A stretch of 64,000 nt of DNA from Liriodendron chinense (GCA_003013855.2 ML058513.1:1-64000); one strand, 5' to 3'. Counted from the stretch's first letter, positions 33,120-45,749 are shown. Program-made: numbers and translations. The notes: generated from the letters alone by a model not told the origin.

Positions 33120-36100
33120 GGATGATTGGGTTCTTCCTTATTATTAGTTTCGTTGGCCTTTTCTCTGTCCTTCCCTTAGGAAAGGTATGTCGTGGGCCCT
33201 ACTCTTTTGATTTGACATTTGTGCTACTTTAGTGGTCCACTTCGAACTCACCATCATTACCTCTATATGAATTTAACTTCAGCATTGGGTGCTTATCCCG
33301 AAAATGGATCAAGTACCCCCACAAGTACATTTCACCTCAGATGGGCTACTTTTTTCTAAGCCCACCATGATTGTGGTCCACTTAAATTGGTAGTGCCATG
33401 ATGATCAAAGTAGTGGCCACTCCCACTATTAGATGGATTTCAAATGATTGAAAGAGGTATTTTTGGGTTTATTTATTTATTAGAATGTGCATGTATCTTG
33501 TGGACCAACCGTGAATCGGAGAAATCCAATAGTCTCCCAGATCCCGACCCTTCAAACAATGTCTTTCTATAAATGTTTTAGGAAGATTGTCAATGGTTTA
33601 GATTGAAGGCGAATTTTCCATTCCAGATTTTTTTTTGGGGGGGGGGACATTATATCCATCCATCAAGACCAAGCTAACCACCTACTTGAGGGGTTGACCA
33701 CTAAAAGGTGGATTAATTCTGTTACATTGTTATGCTCCATTCACAATTGGATCAGAGATATGGTTGGTCTAGATTGTTGTGGAATCAAATTGTTGAATCC
33801 AACAAGAATATTTTTATTTAATTTGGAGTGTAGTTTTCTATGAAAATGTTAAAAGGTGCTGGGGCTATCTTCCATGACTTTGGAGATCAACGGCAAACAT
33901 GTTCTAGTGGGGAAAACCCATATGAAATCTCAAAGAATGAAAATTGACGAATTCAATGAGAATTCTTTTATTTGGAGTACATTTACCATGGGAATGTTAG
34001 CATTTTTTCGAGGAGAAATCAATAGCTATGTTTTTTCACATTTTTTTTTTATATAAACTGTAGAAAACTCAGATTCCATGGATATCAAATGATTTTCTCA
34101 ATCCAAATGACCCCTTGTACAATTAAAATGATAACAAATTATTATACAAGAATCTAAAAATTTCTCCCTCTCTCAGATCCTGATCATAGACCATAAGTTG
34201 ATCTACCCGAGTGGGACTGCAACTGCTCACCTCATTAATAGCTTCCATGTTCCACAAGGAGCCAAGCTAGTAAAGTAAGACCACACACATTCTGCATCCC
34301 ATTTTTTCCAATAATCGAACATGTTCTTTTTTTTTATTCGTTGATTTCCTACTTTGTTTTGTGCAGGAAGCAAGTGTCTGCGCTTTTTAAAACTTTTGGT
34401 TTTAGTTTCTTCTGGGCCTTCTTTCAGTGGTTCTTCACTGCTGGCAATGAATGTGGTTTTGCTGCCTTCCCTACATTTGGTCTCGAAGCATATGAGCACA
34501 AGTAACATCTTCTAGCCCTTCTGCCTGTGGATGAAATTACTGTAATTTCTTTGATTTTGCATTGATATGGTTTTTTTTTTTTTTTTTATGTGCTTTTGGG
34601 AATATAATATTAATTTCTCTTGCACCCAGTTGTACATTGTAGCCGATTTGCCTAAAATGGTTATGAAAATGTGTTGTAGATTAACTTAAAACATTTGCAA
34701 AAGCTCAGTCATATCATTACATATCACATAGATGAAAGATTGTGTTGAGAACAATGTCCACATTTGCACCACCTCTTCATATTCTGGGTGTTCTTTGCTA
34801 TGTATGACTAATTCTACTTCTTGTAATATCCTCATTTGATTGTTTTAAGCAATGAATATTACTAGGCAGTTTCATTCCATTTTAGGTTGTGTTTGGTTGC
34901 AGTTTAGCCAAATTACAATTCATTCCACAACATTAATATACTACGACAGTTTTTTGTAATTCGTTTCACTTGTGCATCCAAATGTGGCCATTTAAGCAGA
35001 CCTGTTGTATTCTCATAGATTAATTCCTCAGCATCTATATCTATGGACTAACATATGAATTCCTCGTGAATTTCTATCATGATGTACTCTTGATTAAGCT
35101 TGATGTTTGCAATTTACTTCACTTGTCCATCCAAACAGTAACATCACACATCTAAGATGAACCTCAAAAATAACAATGAATTCTCTCACTGAGACTGCAT
35201 TTATTACGACCCCTTTCAGTATCTTTCGCATTGATCCATGATTTCTGCAGGTTCTACTTTGATTTCTCTGCTACTTATGTTGGCGTTGGGATGATTTGCC
35301 CTTATATAGTCAACATATCTTTGCTTCTTGGGGCTGTTCTTTCATGGGGTATTATGTGGCCACTCATAGAGGCTAAGAAGGGTGATTGGTTCAGTGCCAA
35401 ACTCAGCCCCAACAGTCTCCATGGTCTACAAGGATACAAGGTACCCAACAGAATTTTTCACAATTGTTCGTGTTTGGATTGCTGAAACTAAAAGGTAAAT
35501 GGAATAGAGCTTTTCATTGGTCTCTAACACTCATCTCTTCATTTTTCGATAACAGGTCTTCATCTCCATTGCCGTGATTTTAGGCGATGGCCTCCTTAAC
35601 TTCTTAATTGTCTTTTATAAAACCATCCGTGTCTTCCATGAGAAGAGGATGAGGAAAGATGAGATTATTCCAGTTGCAGGCACCTCGTCTACTGATGACG
35701 CTTCATCCATCAGCTATGATGAACAACGGCGCACCGAGCTCTTCCTAAAAGACCAAATTCCCCCCACATATGCCTTCATTGGCTACATCATCCTTGCCAT
35801 TGTTTCCATCATCACAGTCCCACACATCTTCCCCCAGCTGAAATGGTACCATGTCCTGGTCACATACATCATTGCACCAGTCATGACCTTCTGCAACTCT
35901 TATGGGTGCGGCCTCACCGACTGCTCGCTCGCTGCCATCTACGGGAACCTCACGATCTTCATCTTTGGAGCATGGATTGGCATGAGTAGCGGTGGTGTCC
36001 TTGCAGGCCTTGCATCATGCGGTGTAATGATGAGCATTGTTTCCACTGCAACCTATCTCATGGAGGACTTCAAGGTCAGCTACCTGACACTCACCTCGCC

Positions 36101-36257
36101 ACGCTCCATGTTCATCAGCCAAGTCATCAGAACTGCCATGGGATGCATAATTGCACCTTGCGTATTCTGGTTCTTTTACAAGGCCTTCTCACTCGGAGTT
36201 GAAGGTGGCAGTTACCCAGCTCCATTCGCAACCGTCCACCGCGGCATTGCACTTCTT

Positions 36258-36268
36258 GGGGCCAGGGC
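36258..36268 (+). other. Frameshift: missing base in YSL copy 2 exon 6
   Basis: CTTGGGGCCAGGGCGTCTC against CTTGGGGTAGAGGGCTTCTC in copy 1. The resulting frame ends at a TGA near 36306-36308. The correct frame resumes (LSGAREAAKHYKL) and runs to the normal stop. Confidence 0.8.
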
Positions 36269-36732
36269 GTCTCTTCCCTGCCCAAGAATTGCCTCACCCT
36301 CTGCCTGATCTTTTTCATCGGCTCAATCATTCTGAGTGGGGCTCGAGAGGCTGCGAAGCATTACAAACTGAGGGTGTATTATTACATGCCAAGTATAATG
36401 GCAATGGCAATTCCTTTTTACTTGGGCAGTTACTTCACGATCGACATGTGCTTAGGGAGCTTGATCTTCTTCATCTGGGAGAAGACCAACAGGAAGCATG
36501 CTGATGCATTTAAGCCAACAGTGGCATCAGGCATGATCTGCGGCGACAGTATTTGGTCACTGCCGGCTTCAATCCTTGCCGTGGCTAAGGTGAACCCACC
36601 CATTTGCATGAAATTCCTGTCAAGCTCTATCAATGCTAAGGTGGATGGTTTCTTGAGTGAATGAGTTGCTAAAAAAGTTGGAGATGGGTTTGGTTTTATC
36701 AGCTTGGAAAGAGTCTTTGTACATAGGCATAC

Positions 36733-37020
36733 AGTGGTGTTTTTATGTTCTTGAGATTTTATTCTATATATGATTTTGGCTTGATGGGGTGTAGGTAGAG
36801 AGATGTTGAGAAAAGTGTGATCATATTATGTTGGGATTTGGATGCTTACGCAAACATTAATTAAGACTATGAATATACATTGTGGTGTTTTTATGTTCTT
36901 GGTATTTTATTCTATATATGGTTTGGCTTGATGGGATGTAGGTAGAGAGCGTTGAGAAAAGTGTGATCATATTCTGTTGGGATTTGGATGCTCAAGCAGA
37001 CATTAATTAAGACTATGAAT
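36733..37020 (+). repeat. Tandem duplication of YSL copy 2 3' flank
   Basis: Two successive units (36733-36880 and 36881-37020) each carry GTGGTGTTTTTATGTTCTT, TTTTATTCTATATATG, GGTGTAGGTAGAGAG-type and ACATTAATTAAGACTATGAA. Copy 1 has one unit (about 8640-8770), so the duplication arose after the gene duplication. Confidence 0.8.
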
Positions 37021-37558
37021 TTGTCTCTACTACACCATTTTTGCCCATGCAATTAGTTCCAAGAATGCTAAATGAGATTTTTAGTAGCCCACTCCCACTT
37101 TTGGGTTTCACATGTAGCTTGCAACGAGCCCACTTAACAAAGTCCAGGTGGGTACCACTGTGATGACTAAGTAATATGCATCCGTACATCAGATGTGCTA
37201 TGTGCTGCCTTATTTAAGACATTAGTACATATAAAACTTAAGCATTCCATGAAATAGGAAAAAGTGTGGATGGGTGGCCCATCGTTGCTACAGTCTTTCA
37301 TTTCGTTTTTCCTCATTACTCTCGTTCCATGATCTGGAGCGGACCACAGACCTATTATTAGCATAGGTGGACAAAAAGAAGCCTAAATGGGAGCGGACCT
37401 AGTCCGTCAAATTCAGGCCCAGTCATACGTAGGGCACGTAACGGGACCCCAAGTGCGTCCGGATCGAAGAAATTCATTCTGGTTAGGGATTTCTGGTTAG
37501 GGAGAAATTACCGATCAAAGTGTGAACTATAAATTAGCCATAACTTTTGATTTGGGCA

Positions 37559-37674
37559 CCCTATGGCTCAGTGGTAGACTCATAAGAGTTTCGACTTGAG
37601 GCCGTGCGTTTGAGCACCCATTGTGGTGTGAGTGTGCGGGCATGTGTGGGTTGTGTGAGTGTATGTGTAAAAAA
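37559..37674 (+). mobile_element. tRNA-derived SINE with 17-bp target duplication
   Basis: The 116-bp body is flanked by perfect 17-base direct repeats, AACTTTTGATTTGGGCA (37542-37558 and 37675-37691). A box-A-like TGGCTCAGTGGTAGA (from 37564) and a box-B-like GCGTTTGAGCACC (37606-37618) give an internal RNA polymerase III promoter. The 3' end is a GTGTAAAAAA tail. These are the standard features of a plant SINE moved by a LINE reverse transcriptase. Confidence 0.85.
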
Positions 37675-37819
37675 AACTTTTGATTTGGGCATCGTTACGG
37701 GATGCACACGTCGCTCCATTTTGTGAGAAAATGACTCTTTCCTATTCAAAATCATAGTTTTACAAAATACTTACTATTTTTAGTAAGTTTTAGGTATGTA
37801 TGTGCATTGATTTATCAAT

Positions 37820-38671
37820 TGGCATGGCATCAGTGTTTGTCAAGTCAGTGAGCCCCAACTGAAATTGAAGCCAAAGACGCTTACCAAAGTAAAGACTACA
37901 AGCTCTATGAATGTGCCTTGGTAAGTTTGCATTTAGATAGACTCCTAGGATCCCAAAACCTTTCGTTAGGTTGCCTAATCCATCATAGTTAAACCCTTAG
38001 CCATCTAACCATGCCCAAGTGTCTACGTGATCAGGATAGACCTTGGTGATGTGAGTGCTAGATGTGGTACCTTAGAAAATCAAGATAAAAAGCACTCGCA
38101 AACCGCATTTGGATGCAGCCAAGCGGATCTTGAAATATGTGCTCTACTCTTGAAATGGGCCTCTTGTTTAAGAAAGGGGTTGGAGTTGATTTGATCAGTT
38201 TTTCAAATGCCAATTTTGATGGTGACTTGGATGATTGTAAGTCTACATCAGGTTATGTCTTCTCATGTGGCTCGGCATGTATCTCATGGTGTAGCAAGAA
38301 GTAAGATTCGGTGTCTCTTTCTACAACAGAGGAAAAGTACAAGGCTTCTTCTCTTATTGCCCAAGAATGTATGTGGCTATGGCGGTTGATCGAGAATGTG
38401 TCCTCACAAATTCACAAACCAACTATAATCTATGGTGAAAATTAAAGTGCTCTCAAGCTTGCAATAAATTTGGTTTGTCATACAAGGACCAAGCACATTG
38501 AATCAAACATCATTTCATCCATAAAAAGGTGCTAAATCGATCGATCGAAGTTTTGGAAGTGTAGAGCAACGACAACATTGCCGACATCTTCACAAATCTC
38601 TCTCCGAAGGTCCATTTGAATCTCTTAGAAGTAAGTTGGTATTCTCTCTAGACAATCACTTTAAGGGGGAG
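37820..38671 (+). pseudogene. Copia RNase H remnant, plus strand
   Basis: Decayed Copia pol end. Readable pieces are SNANFDGDLDDCKSTSGYVF, SCGSACISWCSKK, LSTTEEKYKASSLIAQECMW, then a LVCHTRTKHIE segment. A polypurine tract TTAAGGGGGAG closes it at 38661-38671. Stops interrupt every frame. No 5' part of this element is seen. Confidence 0.75.
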
Positions 38672-39160
38672 TGTTAAATATTAAAGTAGATTTTCTAGTC
38701 TTTTTTCTATGGCCCCACATGCACATGTGTGGTTGGCACGTCTCTTATCTCTCTCCGCTTCCCCATTTTCAAACTCCTCAAAAGCCATAATGAGTATCTA
38801 TCTCATTAAATGCATAATCTCAAGAGAATAGAGGATACGTAGCCCCTCTCTCCAAGCCATCCTTTTGCGTCTCCATTCATTCTCCATTCCAGCAACCTGT
38901 AACAAAACAGAGAGAAAAACAGAGGGGAGAATCAAGACCAGTCCAGCAATCCTCCAAGCTCCATTTTGAAAGTTGGAACTCATACCAAGTGGTTTTCTAT
39001 CATCTTCTTTGTAAAAACTTGATATACATGCTTTGAATGTGAAGAATCGTTTCCTTTTACACATCTTCATTTATTAGATTGTTCTTCTTTTCCTCCTATT
39101 GGTTGTGAGTCTTGGGCTAGTGTGATTTTGCCACACTATTAGAGAGCCGGATTGTTCTGG
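38672..39160 (+). repeat. Probable 3' LTR of the plus-strand Copia remnant
   Basis: It begins TGTTAAATATTAAAG right after the polypurine tract. The 3' limit is not certain because no second LTR is in the window. The end given is where the sequence ceases to look LTR-like (GAGAGCCGGATTG). Confidence 0.45.
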
Positions 39161-39994
39161 TATTGTGATTTCTGTCATTCTCCATACGGATAACATTCAC
39201 AATTTTCAGCTCACAAGCTATTATCTTTCAGGCCTTTTCAATATTAGAAGTTCACCAAACTACTTAGGAGGCAAAAATGGCCAAAAGCTACTTGAGTTAA
39301 ATGCAGTAGAGATGAATGACATGGGCAGCTTGGGTCAAGCCAGAGCGATTAAGCCAAACCCTTTTTACTAATGTGTTTTATGACCTAACCCAACATAAAC
39401 CCCAATGAACCCAACCCGAGGTCAGCTTTTAAGTGGGTCTGGTTTGTTGGTTGGCTCCAGACCAACCTATTATCAGCCGAGCATGTTAAGTTCACCTCAT
39501 ACCAGTCCTAGCAACGTAGGTGAATGGTCACTCTGCACTCATCCTTTTCAATACAGTGATCAACGGTGGTAGATCACCCAACTAAGGCCTCATAAAATTG
39601 ATGAAGTGACACCATGAAGTGAGATGTACCAAATATTTGCAAGGTTGAAAGATCACTGGCCATATGTTCTTTTTCTTGGGTCGAATATGGACAGTTAAAT
39701 TGTTTTCTCAGTAGTTACTGCCGACATTTTGAGGGTTATGATTGTCCCATCAGAGATATATACTTGGAGCATGCACCCTCCACACAATGAGACTAATTCA
39801 GAACAATGGTCAGGGAATTCCATGCATTTGGACAGGGGTTCGGTAATCCATTCCAGTGATCTGAGGTACCCTAATGAGGATTGACACATGCCTCTCTAGG
39901 CTGTCCAAAACTGCTAGATTGGAAGATCATATTCATGGACTCGGAGTGCCTAGCATAGAACACATCACCAATGCCGGTAATGTGCGCTACTGAA
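39161..39994. other. Unassigned intergenic DNA
   Basis: No gene or clear repeat is seen. A short stretch at 39380-39490 resembles the hAT foldback interior (AACCCAACCCGAGG, AGTGGGTCTGG). Confidence 0.35.
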
Positions 39995-40084
39995 AAAGTA
40001 TGTGGCCCCACCATGATGTACGTGCCCATCCATTTTGTCAACTCATTTTAGGGCATGAGCCAAAAAATGAGGCAGATCCAAATC
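39995..40084. repeat. Left piece of a family A foldback split by a retrotransposon
   Basis: It runs from ATGTGGCCCCACCATGATG to GCAGATCCAAATC. Its continuation, starting AAATCTCAGCCAGACC, lies at 47019-47305 on the other side of the chromodomain element. Confidence 0.7.
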
Positions 40085-41024
40085 TAATGTAGGATGCCCT
40101 AATTATGATGTATGCTCATGAACACAATTAAATAAGTGGAATTAAAAGACAATAACAATATAAAATCTAGCAATAATCATCATGAACTAAGAAGATCACA
40201 AGGAACATGCAATGGAACGGGCCATTCATCACAACCATGAAGTATGAGATTCAAATATCACCATGGTTGGATCCGACGAGGGATGGAACCTCCCGATCTT
40301 ACATGGCTACAACCCAATCAATTAAGAAGAATCTCTAATCCAGGAAATCAAAGGATTTTGGATTAGGAATTTGAAAATCTGAAAACTTAGGGTTTTAGGA
40401 TCAAATTCAAATTTTGGGATTGTGGTTAGCAAAAACATATAAATTAGGGATAGATAGAATTACCTGGAAGAAGGATAGGAAGGGGTTAAGAAGCAAGTAG
40501 AAGAAAGAGATCAAGGAAGAGGAAGAAGCATCACCATGAGAGAGACAAGAGGAGGAAGGCAACTAAAGGGTTTGCTTTTCATTAATCAATCAACTAAATT
40601 CGAGTTTAGGGCTTAGCCCTCTTAAATAAACATTAAAACAAGTAAAAAGACTAAACTACCCTCAAAGTTTAAGTAAATATGCGCAAATAACAAAAGTACG
40701 GGAAAGCTCGGGCGCTCGGTCGGGCTCCCGAGCTCCCGCCCGAAGTCGTCCGAAAACCTCCAGAGAGGTTCGGGCGCTCGGCAGGCAACGTTCGGGCGCC
40801 CGAAGACAATGATCGAGCGCCCGATGGGCGCTCGAAATCCTCAGTTTCTTCGGTCTTCTTCTCCTTTCTTCCTTCACATGTGTCGTCCCTGAGTGGGGTC
40901 TTCTATGTGTCCAATCACATGTGAGGGGTCTTCAGCTCCTCAACAATCACCTATCCACAAGGACGGTACTCGTGGTTGGCGCTTTCTTCGTTGGTACACC
41001 TTGAATGCGCTTGTGTCCGCATCA
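40085..41024 (-). repeat. Left (3') LTR of the chromodomain element
   Basis: It is 940 bp. It includes a GC-rich block near 40700-40840 made of short palindromic phrases such as TTCGGGCGCCCGAA and CGGGCGCTCGG in otherwise AT-rich sequence. Confidence 0.9.
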
Positions 41025-41037
41025 ATTCCCCTCGGAT
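41025..41037 (-). other. Polypurine tract of the chromodomain element
   Basis: The minus strand reads ATCCGAGGGGAAT directly before the 3' LTR. Confidence 0.75.
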
Positions 41038-41101
41038 GAGAAAAACTCGACTCCGACGAGTTGAAACTTTTGTAGCGCTCTAGTAGATCAGGATCAATAC
41101 T

Positions 41102-43207
41102 CTACAATGCTTCGCTCGACAGCCATGTAGATTCAGACGATGGCTTATTCTTCCATTTGACAAGGTACCTCTGGAAACCTCTATCTCTCGTAGATACTAC
41201 CTCATCATCCAAGATCTCCTCAATTTCTTCTTTATGGGTAATGGGTGGAGGAAGGGGTGGAAGGGGTTGGGAAGCAAAATCAAAAAGAGGCCATGAAAGC
41301 AACGATGGATCGACAATGGGAGCATGGGAACGGACTAGATCTTCCACATTAAAAGTTGGGTTAATGCTCATTTCAGGTGGAAGGTCAATTCGATACGCAT
41401 TGGACCCAACCTTTTGTAATATCTTGAATGGTCCAGTACTGCGCACTTGTAACTTCTTAGCGACTCCTAGAGAGAATCGCTCTGGCCTCATTCGCACCAT
41501 TAAGTAGTCGCCTTCCTGAAATTCTTGCGCTCTACGATGAGAATCAGCTGAAATTTTATAGTTATCATTGCTCTTATTTATCCGCTATCTAACATGTGTA
41601 TGCAAATCATGAATATGGCGTGCAAATGCATCGGCTGATTCAGAAGACCTTTGGGTAACAGACATAGGTAAGAGATCTATGGGCATTCTAGGTTTGTAAC
41701 CACTTACAATTTCAAAAGGACTCAACCCTGTAGATCTATTAAGGGACCCATTATAAGCAAGTTCAGCAGTTGGTAAAATTAAGTCCCAAGTCTTGACATG
41801 TTCACCCACTAGACAACGTAGAAGATTTCCAAGACTACGGTTTACCACTTCAGTTTGACCATCTGTTTGTGGGTGGTAAGCAGTAGAGAATTGCAAACGA
41901 GTTCCCATAATGTGCCACAGTGTCTTTCAAAAATAGCTAGTAAATCGAACATCACGATCAGACACTATGGTTTTAGGTAACTCATGGAGACGCACCACAC
42001 CATCAAAAAAGATACGAGCAACATGAGACGCATCCGACGTTTTCGAACATGGGAGGAAATGCGCCATTTTAGAAAAACGGTCCACAACGACAAAAACGAA
42101 ATCGTGCTTCTTGATTGTCTTGGGAAGCCCAAGCACGAAGTCCATACTAATGTCCTGCCATGGAGCATGTGGCACTGGCAATGGCGTATACAGCCCGGTA
42201 TTTTGCTTTTTCTGCTTTGCCAGCTGACATGTACGACACTGCCCTAAAACTTTGACTACGTCTCGCTGGAGACTTGGCCAATAAAAACGATCTTCCACAA
42301 GGGCAATGGTCTTATCACAACCAAAATGGCCAGCTATCCCTCCTGAATGAAGCTCCCAGATGAGGAATTCACGAAGGGACATACGGGGAATACAAATTCT
42401 ATCTCCCTTGAAAAGGAAGCCATCTTTAAGAACATATTCACCCATAATACGCTGGTCATTAGAGAGCGACGCGTAAGTACCCCCAAAATCAGGACATGTG
42501 GGGTATTCCTCTATCAGTTGCTCAAACCCGACTACCTCTACACTCAAGGAGTTGAGCAACGCCACTCTTCTACTAAGGGCATCTGCTGGTTTGTTTTCAA
42601 CCCCGGCCTTGTGTTTCAAAACAAACGAATATTTCTGAAGAAACGCCACCCACTTAGCATGCCTTGGGTTAAGTTTCTTCTGAGAATGCAAATATCTCAA
42701 AGCCTTATGGTCAGAAAACAAAACGAATTCCTGCGGTAGGAGATAGTGTCGCCAATGTCTCAGGGATTGCACTACCGCATAAAATTCTTTGTCGTAAGTG
42801 GAGTACTTTTGTTTTGCCTCATTCAACTTCTCACTGAAATAGGCCACTGGGTGTCCTTCTTGACTCAACACTCCACCTATGCTGACACCAGACGCATCAC
42901 ACGCCACCTCAAAGACTTTAGAAAAATCGGGTAGACGCATGACAGGAGCTTCTACCATTTTGCCCTTAATCTCCTTAAAAGCCTTGACTGCGGCTTTAGA
43001 CCACACGAACTCTCCATTTTTCATGCATTCGATAATGGGAGCCATGATCGTGCTAAAACCCCTAATGAACCGACAATAAAAAGTTGCCAAGCTGTGAAAG
43101 CTTCGCACCTCATGAATGTTTCTCGGTTCAAGCCACTCAACTATGGCCATGACCTTTTCAGGGTCTGCGCGCATTCCTTCTGAAGACACTATAAATCCTA
43201 AGAACAC
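41102..43207 (-). pseudogene. Chromovirus pol: RNase H, integrase and chromodomain
   Basis: Blocks from 43207 downward are the RT end (FLGFIVSSEGMRADPEKVM) and RNase H (FEVACDASGVSIGGVLSQEG, FVLFSDHKALRYLHSQKKLN, AGVENKPADALSRR). Integrase follows: an HHCC finger (HSGGIAGHFGCDKT with CRTCQLAKQ) and the DDE core (DISMDFVLGLPKT, VVDRFSKMAHFLPC, TIVSDRDVRFTSYF, then AYHPQTDGQTEVVNRSLGN). The tail reads KKLQVRSTGPFKILQKVGSN and ends in a chromodomain, EIEEILDDEVVSTRDRG and RYLVKWKNKPSSESTW. TAG replaces Trp after TSYF (near 41925) and Gln after HTHVR (near 41585). The chromodomain would guide integration to marked chromatin. Confidence 0.9.
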
Positions 43208-43284
43208 GACTTAACTAAACATGAACGCACATTTCTCAAGATTAGCGTACAACTTTTCATTCCTAAGGACGCTACAGACCTGCT

Positions 43285-44160
43285 TCAGATGTTCAAGGTG
43301 TGATCCTTAGTGGTACTGTAAATAAGAATGTCATCGAAGTACACCACTAGAAATTTTTCCATGAACGGTCTCAAGACTTGTGTCATCACCCGCATAAAAG
43401 TACTGGGCGCATTAGTCAAGCCGAAGGGCATGACCATCCATTCGTACAACGCATCTTTGGTTTTGAATGTCGTTTTCCACTCGTCTCCTGGGCGTATGCG
43501 GATTTGGTGATATCTACTCTTGAGATCGATTTTGGAGAATATAGTGGACCTCGCCATCATGTCAAGCAAATCATCAAGTCTAGGTATGGGAAACCTATAC
43601 TTGACGGTAATTTTGTTTATGGCACTGCTGTCCACACACATGCGCCACGTGTCATCTTTCTTAGTTGTCAACAATGCAAGCACGGCACACGGGCACATAC
43701 TCTCTTGGATGAAACCCTTTTGCAGAAGCTCATCAATTTGCTTCTTCAACTCTACATGTTCTGTAGGGTTCATCCTGTAGTGAGGAAGGTTCGGTAAAGT
43801 AAACCCTAGGACAAGATCAATGACATGTTGTATGTCCCTCATAGGTGGCAACTCATTCGGTAAATCTTTAGGAAATACATCACTGTATTCATTCAGGACC
43901 GAGGTCACCTCACGGGGCAACTTTGATGGAACCTCAGGTATAATCTCTCTAGCCACAAGGGCATACATCATAGAATCCTCCTTAGTCTCTTTCTCAAATT
44001 CTCTCGCATTAATTATATGAAGAGACTTAGGTTTGGATTTCCTCAATTCCTTAGGCTCACTCGCCTTCTCATCCTTCTTCTTCTCTAGTGTGCTGTCAGG
44101 TGGCATAGGGTTAAGTTTGATCTTTTTACCGTTATAGATGAAGGTACACACATTCGTCAT
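43285..44160 (-). pseudogene. Chromovirus reverse transcriptase
   Basis: After the protease linker (REVTSVLNEYSDVFPKDLP) comes the polymerase: HYRMNPTEHVELKKQIDELL, GFIQESMCPCAVLALLTTKK, TWRMCVDSSAINKITVKYRF, STIFSKIDLKSRYHQIRIR, YEWMVMPFGLTNAPSTFMRV and the active-site VVYFDDILIYS. A one-base indel near 43300 breaks the frame before HLKQVCSVLRNE, which is readable in the next frame, and a TAA precedes VVFLGFIVSSEG (near 43210). Confidence 0.88.
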
Positions 44161-44177
44161 TGTCGAATAGCCACGGC

Positions 44178-45749
44178 CTACCTAGGATAATAATGTCCAA
44201 CATCCACAGGTATCACATCACACCAGAGGGACTCCTTGTACGACCCAAACTCGATAGGAACTAAACACTGATGGGTGACTGGAAGGGATGTTTTGTTAAC
44301 CCAAGAAACTTTGTATGGGTCAGGATGAGGTGTGGATTTCAGCTTCAGACGATCTAAGGTGTTAGCGGAAATCACATTCTGACAACTCCCACTGTCCACT
44401 GTCACCTTACAATTCTTTTCTCCACACTTGGCAAGGGTATAGAAGATAGTGTTCCGACGCCAATCAACACTACTCCTATATTGAGCTAGCACACGCCTGA
44501 CTATTGCAAGCGTTGCTTCTTCGTCTACTCCATCTTCGTCAGTAAGACCTCCTTCAGGGTGATATTCTTCCACTTCATAATCAACACCCTGGCCATCAAC
44601 ACCTTCGTGGGACTCGCCTACAACTAAGGCTTTCCCACGGTTCTTCGTGGGACACTGATTGGACATGTGACCGAGATTCCCACATTCGTAGCATCTCACT
44701 TGGCTACCTCCACTAGGACCTGCACCAAGAACTCATTTGCCCTTGTCCTCCCTAGGCCTAGGCGGAACAGTCGCGTGCGCTCTAGGTTGACTACCAACGT
44801 TAGGTCTAGTTCCTTGGGAACCAAATCTAGCATTAGAGTCTCGGGACTCAAAACGTCTAATGACAGGAGCTTTCAGGTATTGCTCTAGTTCCTGCACAAC
44901 TTGATATGCTTCATCCAAGTCCGTTAAGGGCTGAGTCATAAGCTCTCGCTGAAGATCTGCTCGAAGGCCCGTCTTGAAACGCGAGAGCGTTACTAGAGGG
45001 TCATCATGGATATCACATCGCATCATAAATTCCTCAAATTTGGCGATGTAGTCAACGACGGACATTGACCATTAGCGTAAGGATTGCCACTGGTCAAGGA
45101 GCTTTTGTCGGTACGAGAGAGGAAGATATTTCTCCTTTAACTTCTCTTTCATTTCGTGCCAATCTGTGATAGGTGCTCTACCAATCCTTTCTACCTTTCG
45201 CTCAGTATTGGTCCAAAACAACTTGGCCTGGCCCACAAGTTTCATCTTTGCAAACCGCATTTGACGGTTTTCTGACATGCCATACCACTCAAAGTAGTGG
45301 TCCATGTCAGCAACCCAGTCAAGGAATGCCTTGGGGTCCAGACGCCCATCAAAACTTGGGGCTTCCACCTTCACATTCTTCATCGCACGCTCATCGGGAT
45401 CGTAATGGTCTGGGTAGTCATATGTAGCTTGTGCCTCCCGCACAACACCACGACCAGTTTCACATCCCCTACCACCATGTCCTCCACGTATGGAAACACG
45501 CTCCTCAATGATGTCTCCTACTTGAGAGTGTGTGTCTTCCCCAAGAGTGAGGTTCTCCCTTTGGAATGCCTCTAATTGCTCGACTTTATTCATGGTGGTG
45601 GTGATCTGGGTACTTAAACGAGCGAATTCATTCTTTTGTCTCGTTTCCATTGTAGTTATCTTTTGCATCACTTGAGCAAGTTGCTCAGATAACTGCTTGT
45701 TGTTCATGATTGGTTGAAGTCCGAAACCTCTACCTTTCCTCGTGGGCAT
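44178..45749 (-). pseudogene. Chromovirus gag, zinc knuckle and protease
   Basis: Gag starts near 45749 (MPTRKGRGFGLQPIM) and includes KVEAPSFDGRLDPKAFLDWV and MRFAKMKLVGQAKLFW. A TAA near 45069 separates it from SMSVVDYIAKFEEFMMRCDI. A TGA (44730) precedes GAGPSGGSQ and the CCHC knuckle CYECGNLGHMSNQC. The protease motif TVDSGSCQNVISANTLDRLK follows. An extra T near 44193 shifts the frame just before the IILGRPWLFDND block. The family product would be capsid, nucleocapsid and aspartic protease. Confidence 0.88.

Larger units (their letters stand above)
33020..36664 (+). pseudogene. YSL: YSL metal-nicotianamine transporter, copy 2 (exons 2-6 only)
   Basis: This is the tandem paralog of the gene at 878-8599. 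Exons: 33020-33184, 34177-34274, 34367-34501, 35251-35440, 35556-36664. All splice sites and exon lengths match copy 1, apart from one extra base in exon 2 and two fewer residues plus one missing base in exon 6. Motifs include FGGYMLGMSE, YPSGTATAHLIN, FYFDFSATYVGVGMICPYIV, RRTELFLKDQIP, MAMAIPFYLGSYFTIDM and SILAVAKVNPPICMKF. The C terminus is complete, ending FLSE. No exon 1 is visible between copy 1 and 33020. An inserted A at 33119 creates a stop in exon 2, and a missing base near 36261-36265 shifts exon 6. It is probably non-functional unless these are sequence errors and the first exon lies elsewhere. Confidence 0.88.

Noticed and set aside
43378..43797. 139-codon plus-strand open frame opposite the chromovirus RT
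   Set aside because: It is antisense to the reverse transcriptase motifs on the minus strand and contains no features of its own.
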